Part shown: positions 26,367-37,021 of the stretch, piece after piece
Position numbering within the stretch: position 1 is the stretch's first letter
How the letters are laid out: the number at the start of each line of letters is the position of its first letter
Assembly: GCF_019972155.1 (NCBI RefSeq)
Contig: NZ_BOVL01000001.1
Span: 112,926 to 176,925, forward strand
Reading direction: 5' to 3'
DNA from: Bradyrhizobium sp. RD5-C2
GTDB taxonomy: Bacteria > Pseudomonadota > Alphaproteobacteria > Rhizobiales > Xanthobacteraceae
DNA: 64,000 bases
Made by a program: the position numbers and the translations under genes
Notes under the pieces: model-generated
The model's database searches: none
Seen by the model: the letters and a program-made list of their open reading frames with translations, nothing else
Told to the model about the DNA's origin: nothing

Positions 26367-27790
26367 TAGCCCGTTCCTCCGACCGTAATCCGTTCCATCC
26401 TGAGCGTCGGCTGGCCGACGCCGACCGGCACACCCTGGCCGTTCTTGCCGCAGGTGCCGATTCCCGTATCCAGCGCAAGATCGTTGCCGATCATGGTGAT
26501 CCTGTGGAGATCGGTCGGCCCATTGCCGATCAGCATGGCGCCCTTCAGCGGCGCGCCGAGCTTGCCGTTCTCGATCTTGTAGGCCTCGGTGCACTGGAAC
26601 ACGTATTTGCCCGAGGTGATGTCGACCTGGCCGCCGCCGAAATTGGCGGCATACATGCCGTTCTTCACCGAGGCGAGGATCTCCGCCGGGTCACGATCGC
26701 CCGACAGCATGTAGGTGTTGGTCATGCGCGGCATCGGCACATGGGCATAGCTCTGCCGCCTTCCGTTGCCGGTCGGCTTCATGCCCATCAGGCGGGCATT
26801 CTGGCGGTCCTGCATGTAGCCGACCAAAACGCCGTCCTCGATCAGCACGGTGCGGTTGGTCGGGGTGCCTTCGTCGTCGATCGACAGCGAGCCGCGGCGC
26901 GACGCCATGGTGCCGTCGTCGACCACGGTGACGCCCTTGGCCGCGACCTGCTGGCCCATCAGGCCGGCGAAGGCGGAGGTCTGCTTGCGGTTGAAATCGC
27001 CCTCGAGCCCGTGGCCGACGGCTTCATGCAGCATCACGCCGGGCCAGCCGGCCCCGAGCACGACATCCATCTCACCGGCGGGCGCCGGCACCGATTCGAG
27101 ATTCACCAGCGCCTCGCGCAGCGCGCCGTCGGCGGCATCGCGCCAGGCCTTGGTCTCGATGAAGCGGGCATAGCCCTCGCGGCCGCCATAGCCCTTGCTG
27201 CCGCTCTCCTGCCGGTCGCCCTGGCCGGCGACCACGGAGATATTGACGCGCACCAGCGGGCGGATGTCGCGATAGCTCTCGCCATCGGGCCGCAGGATCT
27301 CCACCACCTGCCAGGTCGCGGTGAGGCTGGCCGAGACCTGCCGCACCCGCGGGTCCTTGTCCCGGACATAGGCGTCGATCTCGCCAAGCAGTTTTACTTT
27401 TGCCTCGAATGCCGGACCGTCCAGCGGGTTCTCGTCGCCATAGAGCCTGACATTGGTGTGGGCCGGCGCCGCGGCGAACGTCCCGGCGTAGCCGCCGCGC
27501 ACCGCCGCCACCGCATCCGCCGCGCGGATCAGCGCCGGGATCGAGACGTCGGAGGAATGCGCATAGCCGACGGCGTCGTCCTTGACGGCACGCAGGCCGA
27601 AGCCCTGCGAGGTGTCATAGGTCGCCTGTTTCAGCCTTCCATTGTCGAACACCAGCGCCTCGGTCTGCCCGAACTCCAGGAACAGCTCGCCGTCGTCGGC
27701 GCCTTCAAGTCCGCGGGATACCTCGCGGCGAACGGCATCGCGGTCGAGATTGGCGCGGTCGAGCAGGGAGGTGGTGGCGGGATTGGTCAT
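26366..27790 (-). CDS. tldD: Metalloprotease TldD
   Basis: This is a 474-residue TldD/PmbA-family protein. The metal-binding motif HEAVGHGLEGD (H255-E256-H260) is intact, and the C-terminal GTCGKNGQGVPVGVGQPTLRM is typical. With TldE/PmbA it forms a protease that degrades unfolded peptides and matures some modified peptides. The start at 27790 has GGAG about 6 bases upstream; a longer frame has no similarity. No tldE is in the window. It heads the operon with lepB and YjbR. Confidence 0.95.
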   Translation of the reverse strand: MTNPATTSLLDRANLDRDAVRREVSRGLEGADDGELFLEFGQTEALVFDNGRLKQATYDTSQGFGLRAVKDDAVGYAHSSDVSIPALIRAADAVAAVRGGYAGTFAAAPAHTNVRLYGDENPLDGPAFEAKVKLLGEIDAYVRDKDPRVRQVSASLTATWQVVEILRPDGESYRDIRPLVRVNISVVAGQGDRQESGSKGYGGREGYARFIETKAWRDAADGALREALVNLESVPAPAGEMDVVLGAGWPGVMLHEAVGHGLEGDFNRKQTSAFAGLMGQQVAAKGVTVVDDGTMASRRGSLSIDDEGTPTNRTVLIEDGVLVGYMQDRQNARLMGMKPTGNGRRQSYAHVPMPRMTNTYMLSGDRDPAEILASVKNGMYAANFGGGQVDITSGKYVFQCTEAYKIENGKLGAPLKGAMLIGNGPTDLHRITMIGNDLALDTGIGTCGKNGQGVPVGVGQPTLRMERITVGGTG

Positions 27791-28060
27791 GGTCACTCCG
27801 ACGCAATGCGATTCCTGACGATTCCTTGGCATCCTTGCCTGAAGCGCAACTGATTGCCAGTGCGGAACCCGCATCAGGAATTTCGGGCGATTGAAGCAGA
27901 GACGAGCGGAAAACTCACCTTACAACCCGGAAACCTGTGCCGGTCCCGGTTCAGGCCTGGACGGCGATTGCTCAAGATAGTGTTTGGGGTGGCAAACCGG
28001 GAGTGCCTGCGGCCATGCGGCCGATCACGGCCGTCCCCCGGGATCCTCACCTTGTCGTCA

Positions 28061-28519
28061 TCACCCCGCGCGCCGATCCGCCTTCCGCGGCGGGGTTTCC
28101 GGCACGCCGCCATCGCCCGACGGCTCAGACTTCGGTTGTGCGGCGCCCTGCGCCGAGGTCGGAAAACCATGCTCCTGCGCCCACCGGTACAGCTCGTCGA
28201 ACACCGGTTTGAGCGCCTTGGCCGACGGCGTCATCTCGTACTCAACCCGCGGCGGCACTTCGGGATAGACCGTGCGCTTGACTAGGCCGTTGGCCTCGAG
28301 ATCGCGCAGCTGGGTTGTCAGCATGTGCTGGGTCACGCCGGGGATGGCCTGCCGCAATTCGCCGAACCGGCGTTTGCGCTCGACCAGTTGCCAGAGGATG
28401 TCGCCCTTCCATTTTCCGGCCAGCACCGACAGCGCCCGGTGAAATTGCGCCGACAGGTCGCCGTTGCACGGCTCGGACGCCGCCGGAGGCGCGGCGGGCT
28501 CAATAGTCAGTTTTTTCAT
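28061..28519 (-). CDS. HxlR-family transcriptional regulator
   Basis: A 152-residue protein with the HxlR winged helix (ALSVLAGKWKGDILWQL, VTQHMLTTQLRDLEANGLV, VPPRVEYEMTPSAKAL) and a Pro/Lys-rich tail. A single N-terminal cysteine (C18, EPCNGD) is at the position used for redox or electrophile sensing by YodB/HypR-type relatives. It is divergent from the DoxX-DsrE-TlpA operon, whose products also suggest thiol chemistry. Control of that operon is inferred from the arrangement. Confidence 0.88.
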   Translation of the reverse strand: MKKLTIEPAAPPAASEPCNGDLSAQFHRALSVLAGKWKGDILWQLVERKRRFGELRQAIPGVTQHMLTTQLRDLEANGLVKRTVYPEVPPRVEYEMTPSAKALKPVFDELYRWAQEHGFPTSAQGAAQPKSEPSGDGGVPETPPRKADRRAG

Positions 28520-28653
28520 ACTACCTCACAAAAAGCATCCTACTTGTTCTTTTCATCTTACTCCCGAATTTAGTGTGTCGAAAGCCGCGGTCCGGCCCCC
28601 AGATGGGCGGGTGGCCGCGGGTCCGGTCGATTTGGACAATTGGGGAGTCATCG

Positions 28654-29046
28654 ATGTCAGTTGCCGTTGCCGCCGCGCCGTCGCGCTGGAAATCCGTCAC
28701 CCTCTGGGTCGTCAGGGGACTGCTCGCTCTGGCCTTTGCCGCCGCCGGTGCCGCCAAGCTCTATGGCGTGCCGATGCTGGTCGCGGAATTCGAGCATATC
28801 GGGCTCGGCCAGTGGTTCCGCTATTTCACCGGATCGCTGGAGCTGCTCGGTGCGGTCCTGATCCTGGTGCCGCCGGTCGCAGCCTTCGGCGGCCTGCTGC
28901 TGAGCTGCATCATGATCGGCGCCACCATCACGCATCTGTTCCTGATCGGCGGCTCGCCGGTGCCCGCCCTCGTGCTGCTGACGTTGAGCGCGATCGTCGC
29001 CTACGCCAAGCGCAGCCAGTTCGACTTGCTCGCGAGCTTGCCGTGA
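28654..29046 (+). CDS. DoxX-family membrane protein
   Basis: A 130-residue protein with four membrane helices and the DoxX signature RGLLALAFAAAGAAKLYGVPML. The ATG at 28654 has GGGGAG at good spacing. DoxX proteins are linked to quinone and sulfur redox (thiosulfate:quinone oxidoreductase in archaea) and to thiol stress in bacteria. It is first in an operon with a DsrE-like and a TlpA-like gene, opposite an HxlR regulator. Confidence 0.82.
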   Translation: MSVAVAAAPSRWKSVTLWVVRGLLALAFAAAGAAKLYGVPMLVAEFEHIGLGQWFRYFTGSLELLGAVLILVPPVAAFGGLLLSCIMIGATITHLFLIGGSPVPALVLLTLSAIVAYAKRSQFDLLASLP

Positions 29047-29056
29047 GCAGGCCGCG

Positions 29057-29560
29057 ATGCGCGTCTCTCGCCGCGTCCTGACGCTGGCCGCGGGGCTCGC
29101 GCTGGCCTTCGCGGTGCCGTTCGCCGTGACATTGCTGCTCACCGGTTCGGTCGCGGCGGTCTCCAAACCGGAGGCGAAGAAGGCGGAGCCGCGCGTGCAC
29201 CATGTGGTGCTGCCGATCAACAGCGACGATCCGACCACAATGCGGGCGCTGATCTCGACCGCGCTCAACCTCCCGAAATATTATCGGGAGCGCAACGAGC
29301 CGTTCGAGATCGAGGTCGTCGCTTACAATGCCGGCGTCCACATGCTGCGCGCCGATACCTCGCCGGTGAAGGATCTGTTGCGGGTGGTGCGGGGGCTCAC
29401 GCCGGACATCCGCTTCGTGGTCTGCGAAGCCACCAAGCTCGGCATGGAGCGCGCCGAGGGGCATCCGCTGGTGCTGCTCGACAATGTCGATCTGGTGCCG
29501 AACGGTCCCGGACGCATCATCGAATTGCAGGAAGCCGGCTGGTCCTACATCCGGTCCTGA
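29057..29560 (+). CDS. DsrE-family exported protein
   Basis: A 167-residue protein with an N-terminal membrane/signal segment (about 8-35) and a DsrE/DsrF-like fold: VLPINSDDPTTMRALISTALN, FEIEVVAYNAGVHMLRAD, and the single conserved cysteine C123 in IRFVVCEATKLGM, the residue that carries persulfide in sulfurtransferases of this family. It starts 10 bp after DoxX. A periplasmic sulfur or thiol carrier role is an inference from family and context. Confidence 0.78.
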   Translation: MRVSRRVLTLAAGLALAFAVPFAVTLLLTGSVAAVSKPEAKKAEPRVHHVVLPINSDDPTTMRALISTALNLPKYYRERNEPFEIEVVAYNAGVHMLRADTSPVKDLLRVVRGLTPDIRFVVCEATKLGMERAEGHPLVLLDNVDLVPNGPGRIIELQEAGWSYIRS

Positions 29561-29595
29561 GCGATCTGGCCATCAACGCAAGCGGAGAAATCGAC

Positions 29596-30201
29596 ATGGC
29601 TTCTGTTCGCGCGCCCACCCGCCGCGCCGTCGTCGCCGGCATGATCGGCGCCGGCGCCGCGCTCGCGATGCCGGCAGCACGGGCGCGCGCAGCGTCGGGA
29701 CCGCCGCCATTCGGCACCATCCGGCATCAGTTCACGCTGGTTCAAGGCGCCCGCCCGGTGCCGCCGGTGGCGATCCCGGCGCTTGCCGGCGGCACGCTCG
29801 ATCTCACCGTGTTCAAGGGCAGACTGGTGCTGGTGAACTTCTGGGCCACCTGGTGCGCGGCGTGCCGGACCGAGCTGCCGATGCTGGATCGCCTCGCGGC
29901 CAGCGGCCGCAGCGATCTCGTCGTCGTCGCAATCAGCACCGATCGCAACCGCGCGCAGGTCGCGCCCTACGTCAAGCAGTTCAAGTTGCGCCGTCTTGCG
30001 ATCGGCTTCGATCCCGGCGGTCTCGTCTCGCGCATCGACGCCGCCGAGGTCGACACGCCATTCGCGCTCTACGGCATGCCGATCTCGTTCCTGATCGGCA
30101 TCACCGGACAGGTCGAGGGCTACATGACGGGTGAGGCGGACTGGCTGTCCGCCGAGGCGAGTAGGTTGTTCGATTACTATGCGGGTGGTGCTACGCAGTA
30201 G
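29596..30201 (+). CDS. TlpA-like thiol-disulfide oxidoreductase with Tat-type signal
   Basis: A 201-residue protein whose N-terminus carries a twin-arginine motif (TRRAVVAG) and hydrophobic stretch, followed by a thioredoxin-like domain with active site WCAAC (C87 and C90) in VNFWATWCAACRTELP. TlpA proteins reduce disulfides in the periplasm, for example during cytochrome oxidase copper-site assembly. It ends the DoxX-DsrE operon, so it may serve sulfur chemistry instead; the cox operon starts only 1 kb away. Confidence 0.85.
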   Translation: MASVRAPTRRAVVAGMIGAGAALAMPAARARAASGPPPFGTIRHQFTLVQGARPVPPVAIPALAGGTLDLTVFKGRLVLVNFWATWCAACRTELPMLDRLAASGRSDLVVVAISTDRNRAQVAPYVKQFKLRRLAIGFDPGGLVSRIDAAEVDTPFALYGMPISFLIGITGQVEGYMTGEADWLSAEASRLFDYYAGGATQ

Positions 30202-30219
30202 TGGCGCGTTGCAGCCGGC

Positions 30220-30747
30220 CTAAGGCAATTTGTCATAGCCTTCCGCCAGCCCATTCAGGCTGAGTGGAAAGCCGATACCCTCTTCCGGCGTCTCGAAAAT
30301 AATAAACGTCGCGGTCTTGGCGTTCTTGAGCTGGCCGAGCAGCTTGTCGTCCATCACGACCTCTGCGACGCAGCCATTGGGCAGGCATCGGACGAAACCG
30401 GCGCGGCCGACGTCCTGGTTGTCGAGCTTGAGGCCGAGACCGGACGGCAGTAGCACGCCGAGCGGGGCGACCACGCGCATCAGGCGGCTCTTCTGGTCGG
30501 CGGTCTTCAGCACGATCACGGTCAGGCCGGCATTGGAGCGGTCTTCGGCTACCACGCTCTGGATCAGCGCGCATTGCTCGGCCTGGGCGCCGGGCGGGGT
30601 GTCGCAGCGGATCTGCCAGTCGCCATGGACCGAGCGCACCGCGCCCTGCGCGCTCGCCGGCTGGGCCAAGCCGAGAGAAAAGGCCAGAATCAGCAGGCTG
30701 CCGAGCCAGCCGGCCTTTCGTCCTGCCTGAATTTTCGAAGCGCCCAT
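30220..30747 (-). CDS. Invasion-associated locus B (IalB) family protein
   Basis: A 175-residue protein with a signal peptide (cleavage near ASAQG, residue 34) and an IalB domain: VHGDWQIRCDTPPGAQAEQCAL, RLMRVVAPLGVLLPSGLGLKLD and GFVRCLPNGCVAEVVMDD, including four cysteines likely forming two disulfides. The family is periplasmic, common in alphaproteobacteria, named from Bartonella, and its molecular role is unclear. The ATG at 30747 precedes the signal peptide; an AAGGA lies about 10 bp upstream. Confidence 0.85.
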   Translation of the reverse strand: MGASKIQAGRKAGWLGSLLILAFSLGLAQPASAQGAVRSVHGDWQIRCDTPPGAQAEQCALIQSVVAEDRSNAGLTVIVLKTADQKSRLMRVVAPLGVLLPSGLGLKLDNQDVGRAGFVRCLPNGCVAEVVMDDKLLGQLKNAKTATFIIFETPEEGIGFPLSLNGLAEGYDKLP

Positions 30748-31234
30748 CCAGGGTCGATCCTTTGATTGTTCGGTCGGTCCGGCCGTCGAGGCCGCCGGGT
30801 AGCACGCATCAGTCGACTGATACCGCAATTGGGCGCCTTGAAGGCGATCTTGAAGCCATTCCCGCGCCGGATTGGGGCAGCCCGCAGCGAATCAGGTTCC
30901 TGCGGACCATCCTGTCTGTGCCTACATCCGGTAATCCCCCTGTCAACAGTGCGCGGCGTTGTTTCGGCGACTTTCGCTTGATTTTGCGGGAAAAATCGCA
31001 AGCGGCAGCTTCATCGCACGCGCATGGCTTTCGGCCGTACTACTGCATTGCGAGCGCCTGCGAATTATGGTTTGAGAGGCTGGATTTCGACGCGTTCTAG
31101 CGATCTGGCTCCCGTACCCACCTTGACTCAGAGACGGGTATGTCCGGAAGGCCATTTGTCAGGGCGGATCGTGCTGTATCTCCGGCTACGTGCCGGGGGT
31201 GCGTTGGGGAATAATGCAAGGGAGCGCGAACGGC
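30748..31234. other. 487-bp intergenic region upstream of the cox operon
   Basis: It has no convincing gene. It must hold the promoters of the divergent IalB gene and of the cytochrome oxidase operon. I could not identify a confident sigma-70 promoter or an anaerobic (FNR/FixK) box by eye. Confidence 0.5.
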
Positions 31235-32074
31235 ATGAAGATGTCGATTGGCCGGTTGGGCAGGCAGTTGCTGGGGTTGGCGGTGGCGGGTGTGGCGTCA
31301 GTCGCCGCGGGAACGGCCTTCGCCGAAATGGGGCAGCCGGCGCCGTGGGAACACACGCTGCAGGAGGCTGCGACCCCGGTGATGGAAAACATCATCTGGT
31401 TTCATAATTTCCTGCTGGTGCTGATCACAGTCATCACCCTGTTCGTGCTGGCGCTGCTCGTCATCGTGGTGGTGAAGTTCAACGCCAAGGCCAACCCGGT
31501 CCCCTCCAAGACCACCCACAACACCCTGATCGAAGTGGCCTGGACGCTGATCCCGGTCCTGATCCTGGTCGGCATCGCGGTGCCGTCGTTCCGTCTTCTG
31601 TTCCTGGAGCTCGACGTGCCGAAGCCGGACCTCACCGTGAAGGTCACCGGCAAGCAGTGGTATTGGTCCTACGCCTACCCGGATAACGGCAAGTTCGAGT
31701 TCGACTCGCTGCTCGACAAGGACAAGCAGCCCCGGCTGCTCGGTGTCGACAACGAGATGGTGGTCCCGGTCAACAAGGTGGTGCGGATCCAGACCACCGG
31801 AGCTGACGTGATCCACTCCTTCGCGGTGCCGGCCTTCGGCGTGAAGATCGACTCGGTCCCCGGCCGCCTCAACGAGAGCTGGTTCAAGGCCACCAAGACC
31901 GGCGTGTTCTACGGCCAGTGCTCGGAACTGTGCGGCAAGGACCATGCCTTCATGCCGATCGCGGTGCGGGTCGTCAGCGACCAGGAGTTCGCGACCTGGG
32001 TTGAAGGGGCCAGGAAGAAGTTTGCGACCAACCCGGCGAATTCCTACGCCTCGGCTGGTCAGGCGGCGCAGTAA
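31235..32074 (+). CDS. coxB: Cytochrome c oxidase subunit II
   Basis: A 279-residue subunit that takes electrons from cytochrome c through the CuA centre. It has a signal peptide (cleavage near AFAEM), two membrane helices, the aromatic electron-entry patch GKQWYWSYAYPD, and the CuA ligands in VIHSFAVPAF and FYGQCSELCGKDHAFM. The start at 31235 is favoured by GGGAG upstream; ATG at 31214 is an alternative adding seven residues. It begins the operon coxB-coxA-ctaB-coxF-ctaG-coxC. Confidence 0.95.
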   Translation: MKMSIGRLGRQLLGLAVAGVASVAAGTAFAEMGQPAPWEHTLQEAATPVMENIIWFHNFLLVLITVITLFVLALLVIVVVKFNAKANPVPSKTTHNTLIEVAWTLIPVLILVGIAVPSFRLLFLELDVPKPDLTVKVTGKQWYWSYAYPDNGKFEFDSLLDKDKQPRLLGVDNEMVVPVNKVVRIQTTGADVIHSFAVPAFGVKIDSVPGRLNESWFKATKTGVFYGQCSELCGKDHAFMPIAVRVVSDQEFATWVEGARKKFATNPANSYASAGQAAQ

Positions 32075-32104
32075 GCCTGACGGCTGACGGCGCGGACGGA
32101 ATAA

Positions 32105-33772
<1,668 letters not shown>

Positions 33773-33784
33773 GTCCAAGACAAC

Positions 33785-33814
33785 GCGGCGCACCCTGGGT
33801 GCGCCGCGCCTTTT
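33785..33814 (+). terminator. Intraoperonic hairpin between coxA and ctaB
   Basis: A perfect 11-bp stem (GCGGCGCACCC / GGGTGCGCCGC, one-base loop) followed by GCCTTTT. It looks like an intrinsic terminator that could lower expression of the assembly genes relative to coxBA. Confidence 0.7.
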
Positions 33815-33834
33815 GAGAGAAGTGAGACCTGATC

Positions 33835-34773
33835 TTGTCGGTTGTCGATCACAACGCCATCGAGCTGCCCCGGATTTCCGAGGCCGAAGTGGGCGACTAC
33901 ATCGCGCTGTTGAAGCCGCGCGTGATGTCGCTGGTGATCTTCACCGCGCTGGTCGGGCTGATGATCGCGCCGGTGCATGTCCATCCGGTGCTGGCGTTCA
34001 CCTCGATCCTCTGCATCGCGGTCGGTGCCGGCGCCTCGGGCGCGCTCAACATGGCCTATGAGAGCGACGTCGACGCCCTGATGTCGCGCACCGCCAACCG
34101 GCCGATCCCGCGCGGCAAGATCACCCCGGCCGAGGCTGCCGCCTTCGGTCTGACGCTCGCCTTCTTCTCGGTGATGACGCTCGGCATCCTGGTCAATTGG
34201 GTGGCGGGCGGGCTGCTTGCCTTCACCATCTTCTTCTATGCCGTGATCTACACGATGTTGCTGAAGCGCTGGACCGCGCAGAACATCGTGATCGGCGGCG
34301 CCGCCGGCGCGCTGCCGCCGGTGGTGGCATGGGCGGCCGCGACCGGCTCGCTCTCGGTCGAGCCGATCCTGCTGTTCCTGATCATCTTCTTCTGGACCCC
34401 GCCGCACTTCTGGGCGCTGGCGCTGTTCCGCAGCGACGACTACGCGCGCGCCGGCATTCCGATGTTGCCGGTGGTCGCCGGTCCCGACGCGACCCGGCTG
34501 CAGATCCTGCTCTACACCATCCTGCTGGTCGCAATCGCGCTGGCGCCGTGGCCGCTCGGCTATTTCGACGCGATCTACGGCGTCACTTCGCTGGTTCTCG
34601 GCGCCGGCATGCTGTGGCTCGCGATCGAGGTCTATCGCCGCCGTGAAGGCACCGCCGCCAACCGCGCCACGCGCCGGCTGTTCGCCTTCTCGATCCTCTA
34701 TCTGTTCGCGCTGTTTGCCGTCCTCCTCGCCGAGGTCGTCGTCCGCGCGATCCTTCCTGTCTTCATCGGGTAG
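33835..34773 (+). CDS. ctaB: Protohaem IX farnesyltransferase (haem O synthase)
   Basis: A 312-residue UbiA-family membrane prenyltransferase that makes haem O, the precursor of haem A for the oxidase. The conserved Asp-rich loop [20 protein letters not shown] and the second loop [21 protein letters not shown] are intact. The frame has no ATG before the first helix; translation most likely begins at the TTG at 33835, after AGTGAGA. It lies between coxA and the small coxF, as in other Rhizobiales. Confidence 0.95.
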   Translation: MSVVDHNAIELPRISEAEVGDYIALLKPRVMSLVIFTALVGLMIAPVHVHPVLAFTSILCIAVGAGASGALNMAYESDVDALMSRTANRPIPRGKITPAEAAAFGLTLAFFSVMTLGILVNWVAGGLLAFTIFFYAVIYTMLLKRWTAQNIVIGGAAGALPPVVAWAAATGSLSVEPILLFLIIFFWTPPHFWALALFRSDDYARAGIPMLPVVAGPDATRLQILLYTILLVAIALAPWPLGYFDAIYGVTSLVLGAGMLWLAIEVYRRREGTAANRATRRLFAFSILYLFALFAVLLAEVVVRAILPVFIG

Positions 34774-34811
34774 GGACGCCGGGGGGCAAGATGGGGGCGC
34801 ATGGGATAGCA

Positions 34812-34976
34812 ATGGACGAGAAACGCGAACCAGAAGGAATCGTCCTCACCGAGGCGCAGCTCAAGAGCCGCCGCCAGCGCTCGATCGCCATTGCGCTCGC
34901 GCTCGGCGTCATGGTCGTGCTGTTCTTCGCCGTCACTCTCGTCAAGGGGCCGGCCGTGCTGGTGCGGCCGCTGTGA
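34812..34976 (+). CDS. coxF: CoxF-like small oxidase assembly protein
   Basis: A 54-residue single-span membrane protein: a charged cytoplasmic N-terminus ([11 protein letters not shown]) followed by a helix ([20 protein letters not shown]). Position between ctaB and ctaG is that of coxF in alphaproteobacterial oxidase operons. An in-frame ATG at 34791 would add seven residues. Its stop overlaps a possible GTG start of ctaG. Function unproven, probably assembly or stability. Confidence 0.75.
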   Translation: MDEKREPEGIVLTEAQLKSRRQRSIAIALALGVMVVLFFAVTLVKGPAVLVRPL

Positions 34977-34981
34977 GCGAG

Positions 34982-35620
34982 ATGGCAAACCAGGGTGCAC
35001 CGCAGGCTCCGCAAGCCAAGGGCGCGAAAGTCACGCGCCGCGTGCTGACGCGCGACGCCGTGGTCGCGTCGATCTGCGGCTTCGTCGTGGTGCTGATGGT
35101 CGGCGCGTCCTACGCGGCCGTGCCGTTCTACAACTGGTTCTGCCGCACCACCGGCTTCAACGGCACCACCCAGGTCGCGACCTCGGTGCCTTCGGATGCG
35201 CCGCTCGCGCGCACCATCGCGGTCAGCTTCGATTCCAATGTCGCGCCGGGCCTGCCCTGGAAGTTCGAGGCCGAGCAGACCACGATCGACGTCAAGATCG
35301 GCCAGGTGGTCACGGTCTATTACACGGTGACCAACCAGTCGGCGCGCACCACCACGGGACAAGCCGCCTACAACGTCGCGCCGCTGACGGTCGGCGCCTA
35401 TTTCCAGAAGATCAACTGCTTCTGCTTCACCGAGCAGACCATGGCGCCGGGCGAGAAGCGCGAGATGGCCGTGGTGTTCTACGTCGATCCGGCGCTGGCC
35501 AGGGACAGCGAGAACGACACGCTGAAGACCATCACTTTGTCCTACACCTTCTTCCCCGTGCGCGATGCCACGCCGAAGCCCGTGGCTGCGGGCGAGGCGG
35601 AGCAGCGCAAGGGCGGCTAG
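34982..35620 (+). CDS. ctaG: Cytochrome c oxidase assembly protein CtaG (Cox11 type)
   Basis: A 212-residue copper chaperone that loads CuB of subunit I. One membrane helix (about 27-49) anchors a periplasmic immunoglobulin-like domain with the copper-binding CFCF pair (C146, C148) in [15 protein letters not shown], plus C54 after the helix. An in-frame GTG at 34973 overlapping the coxF stop could be the true start. It is placed before coxC as usual. Confidence 0.94.
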   Translation: MANQGAPQAPQAKGAKVTRRVLTRDAVVASICGFVVVLMVGASYAAVPFYNWFCRTTGFNGTTQVATSVPSDAPLARTIAVSFDSNVAPGLPWKFEAEQTTIDVKIGQVVTVYYTVTNQSARTTTGQAAYNVAPLTVGAYFQKINCFCFTEQTMAPGEKREMAVVFYVDPALARDSENDTLKTITLSYTFFPVRDATPKPVAAGEAEQRKGG

Positions 35621-35674
35621 TTCTGGAATTCAAGATTAAGACGTGCCTTGCGGCACGCGAATGGAGAGACGGCA

Positions 35675-36571
35675 ATGGCTGAGGCGCAAGTCAAGCATCA
35701 CGACTATCATCTCGTCGACCCGAGCCCGTGGCCGGTGGTCGGCTCGGTCTCGGCCTTCATCATGGCGCTCGGTGCGATCGGCTGGATGCACCACATGTTC
35801 TCCGCCGCACCGATCGTGTTCGGCGTCGGCACCATCGGCGTGCTCTACACCATGGCGAGCTGGTGGGGCGACGTGATCAAGGAAGCCCAGTACAAGGGCG
35901 ACCACACCCGCGTGGTGCAGATCAGCCACCGCTACGGCATGATCCTGTTCATCGCCTCCGAAGTGATGTTCTTCGTCGCCTGGTTCTGGGCGTTCTTCAA
36001 TTCGGCGCTGTTCCCGGCCGATGCGGTGCACGCCACCCGCGATGCGGTGTTCGGCTGCGGCGCCGGCACGGCGATGGGCGCCTGCTCGGTCCCCGGCACC
36101 TGGCCGCCGCATGGCATCGAGACCTTCGATCCCTGGCATCTGCCGCTGCTCAACACGCTGCTGCTCCTGACCTCGGGCACGACCGTCACCTGGGCGCACC
36201 ATGCGCTGCTGGAGAACGACCGCCAGGGCCTCAAGCAGGGCCTGATCCTCACCGTGATCCTCGGCGCCCTTTTCACCTGTGTGCAGGCTTATGAGTACGC
36301 CCATGCGACGTTCTCGTTCGGCGGCAACGTCTACGGCTCGACCTTCTTCATGGCGACCGGGTTCCATGGCTTCCACGTGCTGGTCGGCACCATCTTCCTG
36401 CTGGTCTGCCTGATCCGCGCCTATGCCGGCCACTTCACGCCGAAGCAGCACCTCGGCTTCGAGTTCGCCGCCTGGTACTGGCACTTCGTCGACGTGGTCT
36501 GGTTGTTCCTGTTCATCTGCATCTACGTCTGGGGCCACGGCGCCGAGTCGATGGCGCACGGCGCACACTAA
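35675..36571 (+). CDS. coxC: Cytochrome c oxidase subunit III
   Basis: A 298-residue subunit with seven membrane helices. The motifs [34 protein letters not shown] and [13 protein letters not shown] are those of aa3-oxidase subunit III. The ATG at 35675 has GGAGAG at good spacing. A strong terminator follows, suggesting the main oxidase transcript ends here, with DUF983 and SURF1 genes just beyond. Confidence 0.96.
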   Translation: MAEAQVKHHDYHLVDPSPWPVVGSVSAFIMALGAIGWMHHMFSAAPIVFGVGTIGVLYTMASWWGDVIKEAQYKGDHTRVVQISHRYGMILFIASEVMFFVAWFWAFFNSALFPADAVHATRDAVFGCGAGTAMGACSVPGTWPPHGIETFDPWHLPLLNTLLLLTSGTTVTWAHHALLENDRQGLKQGLILTVILGALFTCVQAYEYAHATFSFGGNVYGSTFFMATGFHGFHVLVGTIFLLVCLIRAYAGHFTPKQHLGFEFAAWYWHFVDVVWLFLFICIYVWGHGAESMAHGAH

Positions 36572-36590
36572 CTTCGCTGACGTGCTAAGA

Positions 36591-36624
36591 GGGGGCGGCC
36601 TGATGGCCGCCCCCTTTGCTTTTG
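36591..36624 (+). terminator. Rho-independent terminator after coxC
   Basis: A perfect 10-bp stem (GGGGGCGGCC / GGCCGCCCCC, loop TGAT) followed by TTTGCTTTT, 20 bp past the coxC stop and just before the DUF983 gene. Confidence 0.85.
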
Positions 36625-36634
36625 AAGAGAACCG

Positions 36635-37021
36635 ATGACGGATACTCCGCCCACTGTGACCGAAAGCGCGCTGCGCGGCATCGCCTGCCGCTGCCCGCGT
36701 TGCGGCAAGGGCAAGCTCTATTCCGGCTTCCTGACATTGGCGCCGCGCTGCCGGGCCTGCGACCTCGACTTCGCCTTCATCGATGCCGGCGACGGCCCGG
36801 CGATCTTCGTCATCATGCTGGCCGGCGCCATCGTGGTCGCGGCGGCGCTGATCGTCGAGGTGAAGTACCAGCCGCCGTTCTGGCTTCACGCGGCGTTGTG
36901 GCTGCCGTTGATCGTGGTGACCACGATCCTGCCGCTGCGTTCGATGAAGGCGCTTCTGATCGCGCTGCAATTCCACCACAAGGCCGCCGAAGGCCAATTG
37001 ATCGAGCGCGACCCGCAATGA
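36635..37021 (+). CDS. DUF983 membrane protein with zinc-ribbon motif
   Basis: A 128-residue protein: an N-terminal four-cysteine ribbon (CRCPRCGKGKLYSGF, then CRACDLDF) followed by two membrane helices (about 55-75 and 82-105). DUF983 genes commonly accompany cytochrome oxidase assembly genes. The metal role is unknown. The SURF1 start overlaps its stop (ATGA). Confidence 0.82.
   Translation: MTDTPPTVTESALRGIACRCPRCGKGKLYSGFLTLAPRCRACDLDFAFIDAGDGPAIFVIMLAGAIVVAAALIVEVKYQPPFWLHAALWLPLIVVTTILPLRSMKALLIALQFHHKAAEGQLIERDPQ

Noticed and set aside
28520..28560. Possible HxlR operator built on TACTAC/CTACTT elements
   Set aside because: The repeats are short and poorly symmetric; I could not define a convincing site by eye.
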